From Omphiscola glabra (taxonomy: Eukaryota; Mollusca; Gastropoda; Lymnaeidae): 64,000 bases of DNA. Every line of letters starts with the position of its first letter. The first letter of the stretch is position 1. A model generated the notes under the pieces. The model ran no database searches. It was not told where the DNA came from and saw nothing but the letters and a program-made list of their open reading frames with translations. Both the position numbers and the translations under genes were made by a program. Location: the NCBI GenBank assembly GCA_964017045.1, contig OZ024811.1, forward strand, positions 12,181,818 through 12,245,817, written 5' to 3'. This document shows positions 45,887-56,749 of this stretch, in pieces.

Positions 45887-46823
45887 GCGCACATGAAACC
45901 CAGGTGTCAGAAGGAGGAGAAGCAGATCTACACAAACATGTTCTTGGCTGTAAGAAGAATCCAGGTCACAGTCGGTTTGTACCTGTGGAAGATTTTGACA
46001 TCAAACACCTGCCTAAAAGTTACCACGACAACGACATAGTTGAGTTGATCAAGGCCACAGCTGACCTGACTGTCAGGGTGGACGTTAAGGCGACCAGTAC
46101 GGAGAGGCCAGGGGTTTGGCCAAACACCAACCAACCCTATCCGTTTCACAGCGCGACAGAAAGTGACGCCATGCGACTAGGGACCGGGATGGTGTGGATC
46201 GTGAACAAGACAACAGAGGGCGTCATCCAGAAATACTTCAAAGGAACGTGTAGATGTCAGAAGTGTGAACACTCGGACACGCCCAGCAAAGCGAGGGGGG
46301 GGTGAAGGTGTACACGGCGACACACGTGGTTTTCGATGACCTTGAGGCGAGACACACCTCGTGCAGATTGTTTTATGATAGAGAAGACAGTCCCGTGGTC
46401 ACTCTTGGTGGCTGGACGGTGTGGCGTGTAAGCGTTAAGGACGACTGGTGCGTGTTGAAATGTGTGACATGCGACGTAGATTTACTCAATAAACTTCACA
46501 GGACGGTGAGACACTGGGATCGTCTTTGGAGGAAAGTAAACAGCAAATACTTGAGCTTCGGAGAAGACGACAAGTTGGTTTTCATAGTATCACATCCGCA
46601 TGGGTGTCCTAAGCAGGTCTCGGTAGGACACTGGATCAACAGGTACAAGTTGGGTGTGTTTAAGACCAAGTACACATACACAACTTGCACGTGTCCGGGC
46701 AGTAGTGGGGCTTATGTCCACTGATTTGGGCGTAAAGATAACTGGTATTATGACCACCATGTACACAGTGGGGTTAACTCCGAGGGAACAAATTATAGTG
46801 GCGCTGGTTGCGACTGGAACTAA
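45887..46823 (+). pseudogene. Copy C, exon 4 (peptidase domain, frameshift and stop)
   Basis: Acceptor TTTTGTCAG as in copies A and B. The first part (to 46302) keeps G-A-H-E-T, the conserved N-P-G-H block and the CxCxxC cluster. The frame shifts at the G8 run and continues from 46303 with Y-T-A-T-H-V-V-F-D-D, D-D-W-C-V-L-K and C-P-G-S-S-G-A, so all triad positions are kept in sequence. After TGA (46722-46724) the same frame runs on with H-V-H-S-G and ends at TAA 46821-46823, matching the end of copy B. The lesions therefore post-date a full-length gene. Confidence 0.8.
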
Positions 46824-46892
46824 TATCGACGGTGTGTGGATAATTTTAAAATACTTGTACATACTTTATACAAAGTTGGGTAAATGCGAAGA

Positions 46893-47060
46893 TAACGGGC
46901 CGCGTTTTTTACCATTGCCGCCATCTTGGTTGATATGACCCGTAAAATTAAGAATAAAACGTTTCAAAATAATGAAAAAACTTCCTAAATGTATCCCTAA
47001 ACCTAACCTGAACCCTAAAGTCATCAGCAACATAACAAAACACACAAATGACGTCATGGT
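46893..47060. repeat. Second copy of the telomere-like palindromic element (partial)
   Basis: CCATCTTGGTTGATATGACC, CGTAAAATTAAGAATAAAAC, CCCTAAACCTAACCTGAACC and ACAAAACACACAAATGACGT match the parts found at 700-1040, but only one arm is kept. It supplies the first AATAAA (46953) after copy C. Confidence 0.65.
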
Positions 47061-47077
47061 CCGTTAACTTAGCATTA

Positions 47078-47470
47078 GGGGCTGTCCATTAATTATGTCA
47101 ACAAAATAGGGCGGAGGGGGTCTGAAAATTTTTGACAATTGTTGACAAGGGGGGGGGGGGGAGGGTCAAGAAAAGCTGACGTCAACAATGTTACTCTTTT
47201 TTTATAACTTTAATTTCATAATTTAGAATTTATTAAACTTTTTTTTCTAAACATTTTACTTTTATTCACTTTTTTGTTGTAGTTTTAAACTAGTCTATTT
47301 AAAATATTGTTTTTTTTCCCCCATTTTATCTTTATTTGGGGGGGGGGTAATCAATTGTTGATATAATTTTTAGGGGGGGTGGTCTCTGGAAGTTTGACAA
47401 GTTGTTGACAATGGGGAGGGGGGAGGTAAAAATCGCCAAAAATTTGTTGACATAATTAATGGACAGCCCC
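47078..47470. mobile_element. MITE with perfect 26-28-bp terminal inverted repeats
   Basis: GGGGCTGTCCATTAATTATG plus TCAACAAA at the left is exactly inverted at the right. The interior is G-run and T-run sequence without a frame. I could not identify a target duplication. Confidence 0.85.
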
Positions 47471-47492
47471 TGTTGTTTGTAGTAACAGACAA

Positions 47493-47940
47493 TGTAACAA
47501 CGCCGAAGTTATATGTTGTTGTATAGTGTTGAACTACTTCTTGTATCTGCTTCAGTTATCCACATTCAACCAACACCACAATACTTAAAATGCACGAGGC
47601 CAAACTTCGTGAATTCGCATCACCATAAATTTATTGACTGAATATTCACACGAGATATAATAAATCTCCTGAAACCGGAGAAAACATTATTGTTATTGCC
47701 TTATTACTTCACGTACACAATTCACTCAGATCTGTTGGATAAATAACACGATACTATGAGATGTACGGCGAGCATCAACCTCGTTTTTTAAATCTTTTAT
47801 TCTTCAATTTCAATGATACTCCCGTCTTGTCGTACTTCTGCGCATGACATATTAATAAATCCAACTTCCTGTTAATCTTAAATTGTGAAAGCAATACATC
47901 ATACGAAACAATTCATCGTTTTACTATTTGAGCTGTTACA
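47493..47940. mobile_element. Solo LTR, 448 bp, with 5-bp target duplication
   Basis: Starts TGTAACAACG and ends GAGCTGTTACA (TGTAACA / TGTTACA inverted ends), flanked on both sides by GACAA. No primer-binding site or coding region lies beside it, so only a solo LTR remains. A related partial copy is at 25504-25688. Orientation is undecided. Confidence 0.85.
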
Positions 47941-48289
47941 GACAACAACAACTACCACGCGTCATTACCACCAGCAACACCACTACCTCTAACAATTCTA
48001 TCTTAAGTCCTTATATTACATCACAATTGTGTTTCTTTTAGAAGACTTCCATTTTCCACTTTCTGTTTTAATTTTGATCCAACTTTTTTTTAAAAATCAA
48101 ACTTAGATCATGTAAACTTTAAAACTGTCTCTTCTTGTGTATGCCATTTTAAAGTAGTTGTGTCAATTTTTATAAAGGTAAAAATATGGAATTTATCAAA
48201 TACTCTGCTACATCTTATTCTTTCTTTTTTTTTAATCATTATTTTAGTGACGCATATTTTCACATTACTTTTTTTTAAAACTTTGACTT

Positions 48290-48893
48290 CGTGTTATTTC
48301 TAATATTCATATAATTGGATACGGTTATTTCTAATATTCATATAATTGGATACGATTATTTCTAAAATTCATATAATTGGATACGATTATTTCTAATATT
48401 CATATAATTAGATACGATTATTTCTAATATTCATATAATTGGATACGATTATTTCTAATATTCATATAATTGGATACGATTATTTCTAATATTCATATAA
48501 TTGGATACGATTATTTCTAATATTCGTATAATTGAACATGATTATTTCTAATATTCATATAATTGGACACGATTATTTCTAATATTCATATAATTGGATA
48601 CGATTATTTCTAATATTCATATAATTGGATACGATTATTTCTAATATTCATATAATTGGATTCGATTATTTCTAATATTCATATAATTGGACATGATTAT
48701 TTTTATTATTCATATAATTGGATTCGATTATTTCTAATATTCATATAATTGGACATGATTATTTCTAATATTCATATAATTGGATACGATTTTTTCTAAT
48801 ATTCATATAATTGGATACAATTATTTCTAATATTCATATAATTGGACATGATTATTTCTAATATTCATATAATTGGATACGATTATTTCTAAT
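48290..48893. repeat. Minisatellite, 31-bp unit
   Basis: About 19 units of TATTTCTAATATTCATATAA plus TTGGATACGAT; a GGACATGAT variant recurs. Confidence 0.95.
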
Positions 48894-48999
48894 TAACATT
48901 CAAACACACATTAAAAAAGTTATGGAGTGTTTGGGCGAATACACATTTGTTTTGTTTTATTTAATTAATGTATGTTAATTTTTCAAGTTCATGATTATG

Positions 49000-49075
49000 T
49001 TTGTTAAATTGTATGTACAGCGTGGTGAGCCCAGCCTTAGGTTGGGGTACTACGCTATAAAAAAAAAAAACTTCT
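49000..49075 (+). mobile_element. CR1-like LINE 3' tail fragment
   Basis: TGTACAGCGTGGTGAGCCCA and GGTTGGGGTACTACGCTATA followed by an A run is a diverged copy of the hairpin tail at 50390-50455. Confidence 0.6.
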
Positions 49076-49416
49076 TATAATAATAAAATTATTATAAAAC
49101 TAAAATATAATAGTTAAATTTTTTTTTTTTTAAATTATACTTTCAAACTATAACTATTTATTTCGTTAACAAAGAACGGGAACTCATTAAAAGCTGTTTT
49201 TTAGACAAGGTAATATGTGTTCTCTCCCATGTGGCAGCAATTAATACAGTTTTTAATTCAAGGGACAATTATTTTAAATGTTGTTGACGTCTTCTGTAGA
49301 ATGCACTTTGAGGTCATCAATACCGAATATGACAACTTTATATGTGTTATTGTTTCTTTTCGTGACGTTGATTCATCGAAAGAAGTGGTTTAGCTATTTA
49401 CTTATATAATCATACT

Positions 49417-50455
49417 TTGCAGGAGAGCATTGCTGATGTCAAGTCATGGATGACACTCAGCAAGTTGAAACTTAACGATGACAAAACGGAAGCACTTCTT
49501 ATTCACGATTGCAAATCATCCTCTAACTCAGCTCTCCCCACCTCATTTCAAGTAGTGAACTCAGACATACAGTTTACATCCTCCACTAGGAATCTTGGTT
49601 ATTTTCTATGTCACAATTTGTCTCTTGATAATCATATATCCCACATTTGTCGCTCTGCATACACGGCCATCCGTCAGATCAGCTCCATCCGCCACTACCT
49701 CACAACTAGTGCAACAAAAACCCTAGTCTATGCTCTTGTTCTCTCTTATCTTGACTATTGCAACTCTCTTCTGTCAGGTTAACAAAACACTTCTTAGAAA
49801 AACTACAAAAGGTTCAAAACTCAGCTGCTAGGCTAGTTTTAAAGTAAAAAAAACGTGATCACGTCACACAACTACTTCATTCACTTCACTGGCTCCTGTA
49901 CAAGCACGGATTGACTATAAACTCTCTGTTCTCTGCCACAACTTTTTCTCGAATTCCTGCCCTTCCTATCTAACCGAACTTCTCTCTGTCTATTCACCCC
50001 TTCGACAGCTTCGCTCCTCCGCAGACGGGCGTCTTCTTTCTGTCCCCAAGACTCGCACAAAAACATACGGTGAAAGATCTTTCTCTTACTGTGCCCCCAA
50101 ACAATGGAACTCTCTTCCACTACACATCCGCAATATATCAACTATCACAGCCTTCAAAACTGCGCTCAAAACACATCTCTTTAAACTCTACTACCCCGAC
50201 TGATTCCTCACATCTGACCGATAAACGCTGCTGCTGGTCGTCGTCCATGGCTTGTCATGTAAAAGTTCTGGTGTGGATGAGGTGAATATGCATTAGATTT
50301 TGTTTTGTCTCTATACATCTGTTCTTTATTCCATATATGTATTTTATGTTATTGTCACGATTATGTCTCTTTTAAAATATTTTTATGTACAGCGCGGTGA
50401 GCCTAGCCCTAGGCTGGGGTACCGCGCTATATAAGACAGCAAATAATAATAATAT
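49417..50455 (+). mobile_element. 5'-truncated CR1-like LINE (reverse transcriptase C-terminus)
   Basis: An open frame (49417-49782) reads as the end of a non-LTR reverse transcriptase: D-V-K-S-W-M, K-L-K-L-N-D-D-K-T-E, then F-T-S-S-T-R-N-L-G-Y and Y-L-D-Y-C-N-S-L-L. After an early stop, frameshifted sequence continues with L-E-K-L-Q-K-V-Q-N-S-A-A-R-L, L-H-W-L-P-V, W-N-S-L-P and T-H-L-F. The Y-x-D-D catalytic part is missing. It ends in a GC-rich hairpin (CAGCGCGGTGAGCC ... GGGTACCGCGCTAT) and (AATAAT)n, a typical LINE tail. Dead copy; assignment to the CR1/L2 group is from the motif pattern. Confidence 0.8.
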
Positions 50456-50940
50456 AATCCAGTATATGACTGACATTTTTTTGTTTCTTTGTTGTTGTTT
50501 TTTATTTTGGGTGATGTTTTAAATTTATGTGATACAATAAGCGATTTGCAAGTGTCTTAAACACGTCATTAACACAGAAAAAAATTCATAAATGGGAAAA
50601 TTAGAACAAATTGTAACTAGAAATGTTATTTATGATTATTATGTTACATTTAATTTATGTTGCATTTGATGTGATTATGTGTTAAACATATAATGCATGT
50701 CAAGTGTGACGATGTGTCTTTCAATTCTTTTTTTTAATAACACATATTCATTGCTTTCAAGCACAAGCTTTAAGGGTGAGTATGTTTACAGTTATCAAAG
50801 AAATCGGTGGCAAAATAATTGTAAAAGTCCGAAAGCTGTCGTCCTTGATGAGATTACAATACACGCCATAATGATCAATAAATTGATCGTGGGCCCTTAA
50901 TATATAGAAGAAGAAGAAACGCCCACAATTACTTTGTCAG
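50456..50940. other. No gene seen
   Basis: AT-rich spacer. The 67-codon frame at 50697-50900 is unsupported. Confidence 0.45.
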
Positions 50941-50944
50941 TGAC

Positions 50945-51885
50945 TGGCTATGTAACGACTGAATGAATCGATCAACACAAGTTGTACAGACTGGCTATGT
51001 AACGACTGAATGAATCGATGAACACAAGTTGTACAGACTGTCTATGTAACGACTGAATGAATCGATGAACACAAGTTGTACAGACTGGCTATGTAACGAC
51101 AGAATGGATCGATGAACACAAGTCGTGCAGGCTGGCAATGTAACGACTGAATGAATCGATGAACACAAGTCGTACAGGCTGGCAATGTAACGACTGAATG
51201 AATCGATTAACACAAGTTGTACGGACTGTCTATGTAACGACTGAATGAATAGATGAACACAAGTTGTACAGACTGTATATGTAACGACTGAATGAATCGA
51301 TGAACATAAGTTGTACAGACTGTCTATGTAACGACTGAATGAATCGATGAACACAAGTTGTACAGACTGTCTATGTAACGACTGAATGGATCGATGAACA
51401 CAAGTCGTACAGACTGGCTATGTAACGACTGAATGAATCGATGAACACAAGTTGTACAGACTGGCAATGTAACGACCGAATGGATCGATGAACACAAGTT
51501 GTACAGACTGGCTATGTAACGACTGAATGAATCGATGAACACAAGTTGTACAGACTGGCTATGTAACGACTGAATGAATCGATTAACACAAGTTGTACGG
51601 ACTGTCTATGTAACGACTGAATGGATCGATGAACACAAGTCGTACAGACTGGCTATGTAACGACTGAATGAATCGATGAACACAAGTTGTACAGACTGGC
51701 AATGTAACGACCGAATGGATCGATGAACACAAGTTGTACAGACTGGCTATGTAACGACTGAATGAATCGATGAACACAAGTTGTACAGACTGTCCATGTA
51801 ACGACTTAGTTAATCGATGAACACAAGTTGTACGGACTGGCTATGTAACGACTGAATGGATCGATGAACAGAAGTTATACATTGC
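50945..51885. repeat. Minisatellite, 47-bp unit with block structure
   Basis: About 20 units of GTAACGACTGAATGAATCGA, TGAACACAAGTTGTACAGAC and TGGCTAT. A multi-unit block (GAATGGATC, then CGTACAGACTGG, then AACGACCGAATGG variants) occurs twice, near 51360-51540 and 51600-51780, showing block duplication. Confidence 0.93.
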
Positions 51886-51983
51886 TGACAAACTGGTTCG
51901 AGAGCTTCTTCTTACTGCACAGTAATTCAGTCGTGAATATTAAATCAGCAAGCAGCCAGCAGTTAATATATTTTAATCTTGCT

Positions 51984-52180
51984 CAGCGGTTCTCAACCTG
52001 TGGGTCACGACCCCTTTAGGGGTCGCACGACCATTTCCAAGTGTCGCCTAAGACCACCTGAAAACACGTATACTCCACAGTTATGAAGTAGCTATGAAAA
52101 TAATTGTGTGGTTGGGGGTCGCCACGACATAAGGAACTGTATTAAAGGGTCGCGGCATTAGGAAGGTTGATGAGAACCAC
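51984..52180. mobile_element. hAT MITE (CAGTGGTTCTCAA family), inverted
   Basis: CAGCGGTTCTCAACCTGTGG at the left, GAAGGTTGATGAGAACCAC at the right with a small TGA insertion. The target duplication is imperfect (TCTTGCT / TCTAGCT). Confidence 0.8.
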
Positions 52181-52189
52181 TCTAGCTCT

Positions 52190-52823
52190 TTATTTTAAAG
52201 GCATCTAAGTAATAATTACTCTTTTTCACCTGAATTTTTAAAGTTTAATATTTGTTCATTGAAATGTTTATTTTTTAAAGGGTTCATACTATACAGAGTA
52301 GCATAATTTATCAAATGCATTTCTACTACTTTTAATTTTCAAAAATATTAAACGAAGTGCTTATAAGAACTAGATGATTCGTGTATACTATTTTCTTTTA
52401 ATGCTACAAAGGTGGAATTTTTTTTACAAAAGTTTTTATAGAGCTTAAATTTAAAATAAGAGTCACGCGTTTGAAATATAAATGAATATAATTTGCTAAG
52501 AGTTAAAATAATACTATTAAAAAATATAAATAAATTTAAAAAGAGATACCGGTGATTATATGAAATTATTATTAAAATAGCATGACGTAAAGAAGACTCA
52601 GTGATGCACTTTGTAAGAACTTTTCTTTAAGGACACAACGATGAAGATGCAGGATTATCAATTTTTGTTTGGATACTTGAGTAAGGAAGAGTGGCTACCA
52701 CAAATGCACCTCGCCACGAAGCCATGCATTATTTAAGTTCTAGGGTAAAGAGCGAGTATTTTTGGTTATGCCTTCATATCATTGGCCGCTTCTACGATTC
52801 GGAAATTTTAAACATGGATTGGA
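52190..52823. other. No gene seen
   Basis: AT-rich spacer without supported features. Confidence 0.45.
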
Positions 52824-52831
52824 TGACGGTG

Positions 52832-53018
52832 CAGTGGCGTAGTGAGGGGGGGGGGCAAGGGGGGCATCATGCCCCGGGCGCTACTCACAAAGGGGCGCCA
52901 AATGGTATATTTTACTATAATATTGTATGGTTTTCGAATAGGGGGGCGCTAAAAAAGTATTGAGGGGCGCAAAAAAGTTATTGTGCCCCGGGCGCGAGTT
53001 AAGCTCGCTACGCCACTG
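52832..53018. mobile_element. hAT-like MITE (CAGTGGCGTAG family)
   Basis: Inverted ends CAGTGGCGTAGTGAG and CTCGCTACGCCACTG, with the perfect 8-bp duplication TGACGGTG. Confidence 0.92.
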
Positions 53019-53026
53019 TGACGGTG

Positions 53027-53654
53027 CCCGTCAAGTGCACGGATATATATCATTCAGATAAAACGTTTTTTTTTTTTTAAATAAATTTAAAAGCTGGGGG
53101 CGTCATTTCAGGTTTTATCGAGGGGGGGGGGGGGCAAAACCAAAACTCGTTCGGCTTGTTAAATTCTTTATTACTGAGGGCGCCACAGTACATAGAAATT
53201 TAAATTAAACCTGCAAATTCAAGGGGGAATTTGATCAAATAGTAATTTGAAAGCTGTGACAAGGCTTCATACACGAATTGCATCAAATGCTTGGAGGAAA
53301 ATTTGATCGTGTGAACCGACCCTAAGAGTTTTCCCTCTCACAAATCAGTTACCCGTAACCATGATTTTTCAAGTGACATTTAAGTTCTGTGCGTTACAGA
53401 ATTAATTTCTGGGGTTTTTTTCCCTTTCTTTATTTTCGGTAACGGAACCCCAAACAATTAATTAGTCGACTTTCGGCATCAAAGTGCATCCCATCTTAAC
53501 AACCAGCTAAGCCGATCATTAGAAGGTACACAATGACATTATTTTATATCATATTTTAATTTCTCTATAAACCCATACACCTATGTACGACCAAAATAAC
53601 ACTTCAGCATGTCAGATTATCATCTAATGAATCTAATGAATGCAATCAACCTAC
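53027..53654. other. No gene seen
   Basis: G-run near 53124 and AT-rich DNA; no feature supported. Confidence 0.45.
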
Positions 53655-53671
53655 TGAATTAAATGAGTTGA

Positions 53672-54450
53672 ATGAATCCGATGAATCTAAAGGATCTACT
53701 GAATCTCGACAAGACTTCATCGTCCTGTGGCATGCAAATCAGTGCAGAAAAGACAAAAATGATGACGAATAGCACTAATGGCATCACCACTGAAATTAAG
53801 GTCGGGGAGGAAAGATTAGAGACAGTTGGCAGCTTCAAGTACCTCGTAGCAATAGTATCGGAACAAGGCTCCAGGCCCGAATTAATGGCCAGGATTGCGC
53901 AGACCACGACAGCGCTAAAGAGGCTCAAGAACGACAAAAATATAGTCCCTAGCACCAAAATCAGGCTGATGCGCTCATTAATCCTCTCCATTTTCTTATA
54001 TGCCTGTGAGTCCTGGACATTTACAGCAGAACTTGAAAGGACAATAAAGGCGATGGAGATGAGATGTTACAGAGGCATTCTTGGCATCTGATATAGAGAC
54101 CAGATCACCAATGAGCAAATAAAAGAAAGGATTCGTCAGGCAATTGGGCAATACGATGACCTCCTGACGTCTGTTAAAAAGCGCAAACTTGAGTGGTATG
54201 GCCACGTGACCAGAAAACAAGGGCTCGCCAAAGAGATCTTGCAGGGCACTACTAGAGGAGGAAGAAGAAGAGGAAGACAAAGAAAAAGATGGGAAGATAA
54301 TATCAAAGAATGGACGGGATTAAAACTAGGCGATGCTATGCGTAGGGCAGAAGACCGAGAGGAATGGAGAAGAATAGTGTACATGTCATCTGTGGCGCCC
54401 CAGCGGTCGAAAGACTACGGGACCTGATGATGATGATGATGATGATGACT
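53672..54450 (+). mobile_element. 5'-truncated RTE-type LINE (C-terminal region)
   Basis: The frame from 53672 to TGA 54425-54427 is open except for TGA at 54089-54091. It reads I-S-A-E-K-T-K-M-M and F-K-Y-L (late reverse transcriptase), Y-A-C-E-S-W (thumb), then R-K-L-E-W-Y-G-H-V-T-R, a Gly/Arg-rich G-R-Q-R-K-R-W-E-D-N-I and W-T-G-L near the C-terminus. It ends in (TGA)n, as RTE-clade elements do. The catalytic part is absent and it is immobile. It has lost only one codon, so it is younger than the neighbour at 56750. Confidence 0.85.
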
Positions 54451-54813
54451 TGAGTTCATGATTTGTCAAGTAACTTTAGTAGGTGGGTAGTTCACGCATT
54501 GCTGCCGCCAATGCTTGGCGGGCTGCATCTACTATTAAAATAAACAGCCCCAGGGTGCCGTATTTTTTGGTGATTTCGTCCCGTGAAGTCTGCACCATCG
54601 TCCCATTGTTCAGTAGCCTCTAACCATACAGTACGGAACGAACATTCTGAAAGCCGTCTCGTCGACCAGAACATACACTGGGGAACAATTCATCTTGCAG
54701 AAGGTAAGCTGGACTAGTTGAACATACATTGGGAAACCAATCATTTAATTATTTTTGTCGATGGGAGATTTTTTTTTTTAAAAAGATTTATTAACATTTT
54801 GTTAAAGTTTTTG

Positions 54814-55353
54814 AAAAGATCGATATTTACATCAGTTTACTACAAAAGATCGATATTTACATCAGTTTACTACAAAAGATCGATATTTACATCAGTTTAC
54901 TACAAAAGATCGATATTTACATCAGTTTACTACAAAAGATCGATATTTACATCAGTTTACTACAAAAGATCGATATTTACATCAGTTTACTACAAAAGAT
55001 CGATATTTACATCAGTTTACTACAAAAGATCGATATTTACATCAGTTTACTACAAAAGATCGATATTTACATCAGTTTACTACAAAAGATCGATATTTAC
55101 ATCAGTTTACTACAAAAGATCGATATTTACATCAGTTTACTACAAAAGATCGATATTTACATCAGTTTACTACAAAAGATCGATATTTACATCAGTTTAC
55201 TACAAAAGATCGATATTTACATCAGTTTACTACAAAAGATCGATATTTACATCAGTTTACTACAAAAGATCGATATTCACATCAGTTTACTACAAAAGAT
55301 CGATATTTACATCAGTTTACTACAAAAGATCGATATTCACATCAGTTTACTAC
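54814..55353. repeat. Minisatellite, 30-bp unit, 18 nearly perfect copies
   Basis: Eighteen head-to-tail units of AAAAGATCGATATTTACATC plus AGTTTACTAC; only two show T to C. The period is ten codons, so a 231-codon frame (54718-55413) stays open. Near identity points to recent expansion or an assembly-sensitive locus. Confidence 0.97.
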
Positions 55354-55479
55354 AATTTCACAAATGATTTGATTACGTCTACCCCTAAGTCTAAGCGGTG
55401 TTCCTGTTGTTAGGCTGTTGTTTAAATTTGTATAATTTAAAATTTTGTCATTGTTAAAATATGTATTTATTTACGAAGT

Positions 55480-55625
55480 GGCTATTCGCACCCGGGTACC
55501 AGAAGTGAGATGTTGGGATTTAAAAAAAAACTATCTGAAATAGTATAGCTGGGTTTGTAAATGAAAGATAATTGAACGGAATATACGTTTGTAAACTTAA
55601 TTCTTCAGCTTAACTGAAATAAACT
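55480..55625 (+). repeat. Unclassified interspersed repeat, copy 2
   Basis: GAAGTGGCTATTCGCACCCG and GGTACCAGAAGTGAGATG, then GTTTGTAAATGAAAGATAAT and GTTTGTAAACTTAATTCTTC. Inverse of 35776-35940 and similar to 61378-61500. Confidence 0.6.
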
Positions 55626-55706
55626 ACCACAAATGACATGCGAATAGCATCGAGTCAAAATGGACCCGGACACGCAGCGCCGCCATTCGCAACCGGGTCC
55701 CATAAG

Positions 55707-55904
55707 CAGGGCCAGATTTATAATTTTAGGGGCCCTAGGCCAAAAAAAATTTGGGGCCCCATTTTGAACAATAAAAGAATATTGCTAAGTTTTTTTAAAT
55801 TCAAATATAAATATTTTTTATATACTACTCCCAATTTTGAGGCCCCTTATTTCGCGGGGCCCCTAGGCCACGCCCTATTTGGCCTGTCTGTAAATCCGGC
55901 CCTG
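55707..55904. mobile_element. hAT-like MITE (CAGGGCCAGATTTATA family)
   Basis: Inverted ends CAGGGCCAGATTTATA and TGTAAATCCGGCCCTG. Flanks CCCATAAG and CCCGTAAG match at 7 of 8. Confidence 0.85.
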
Positions 55905-56099
55905 CCCGTAAGACTCAATGACCTTAGACTATATGACTAAGGTTTGAACTGAGAAAATGAGAATAAAGTTTGAACTGTATACTGTATGTTGCTGTAACAG
56001 ACTATAAGGCAGGGGTTGGAACTGTGTACTACATGTTGTTGTTATAGAAGATAAGACCAAGGGCGGGCGGGTGTACCATTAAGTATACAGATCTGTAGC

Positions 56100-56740
56100 A
56101 TTAAATCTAAAGATCGGGGCTATAAAATCCAAAGATCTGAATAATTAAATCTGAAGATCATTAAATATAACAGCTGTCCCATTAAATCTAACAGCTGTCC
56201 CATTAAATCTAACAGCTGTCCCATTAAATCTAACAGCTGTCCCATTAAATCTAACAGCTGTCCCATTAAATCTAACAGCTGTCCCATTAAATCTAACAGC
56301 TGTCCCATTAAATCTAACAGCTGTCCCATTAAATCTAACAGCTGTCCCATTAAATCTAAAAGCTGTCCCATTAAATCTAACAGCTGTCCCATTAAATCTA
56401 ACAGCTGTCCCATTAAATCTAACAGCTGTCCCATTAAATCTAAGATCTGTAACATTAAATGAAAAGATCTGTACCTTTACATAAAAAAATCTGACCCATT
56501 AAATCTTAAAGATCTGTATCATTACATCCAAAGATACTTATCATTAAATCTAAAGATCAGTACTATTAATTCCAAAGATCTGTATCTTTAAATCTGAAGA
56601 TCATTAAATCTACAGATCATTAAGTCTAAATATCGGTACTATTAAATCTAAAGATCTGTACCATTAAATTCAAAGATCTGTATCATTAAATTTTAAGATC
56701 TGTACCATTAAATCTAAAGATCTTTACCGTTAAATCTGAC
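56100..56740. repeat. Minisatellite, 21-bp core with diverged flanks
   Basis: A core of about 13 units of AACAGCTGTCCCATTAAATC plus T (56168-56450) is flanked on both sides by older units of the form AAAGATCTGTACCATTAAAT. The uniform core inside diverged edges shows expansion from the middle. Confidence 0.92.
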
Positions 56741-56749
56741 GAAAGCCTA

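Larger units (their letters stand above)
36887..46823 (+). pseudogene. Copy C: PA-clan peptidase-like paralogue, two coding breaks
   Basis: Same four-exon plan as copy B: start exon 36887-36940, exon 2 at 44316-44373, exon 3 at 45199-45279, exon 4 at 45887-46823. All splice sites look usable. Exon lengths sum to 1082 coding nt, one short of a whole number of codons, matching a one-base loss in a G8 run (46295-46302) just before the His strand. A second defect, TGA at 46722-46724, stands where copy B has TCA, 11 residues after the general region of the Ser loop begins. The G-run change could be a sequencing error, but the TGA is not in a homopolymer. Intron 1 has grown to 7.4 kb by insertions. 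Most likely a young pseudogene. Confidence 0.75.

Noticed and set aside
3645..46823. Processed (retroposed) origin of copies A and C
   Set aside because: Introns are present at the same positions and their sequences are similar.
56120..56455. Leu-Met-Gly-Gln repeat protein on the minus strand
   Set aside because: Pure 21-bp minisatellite, no start or splice context.
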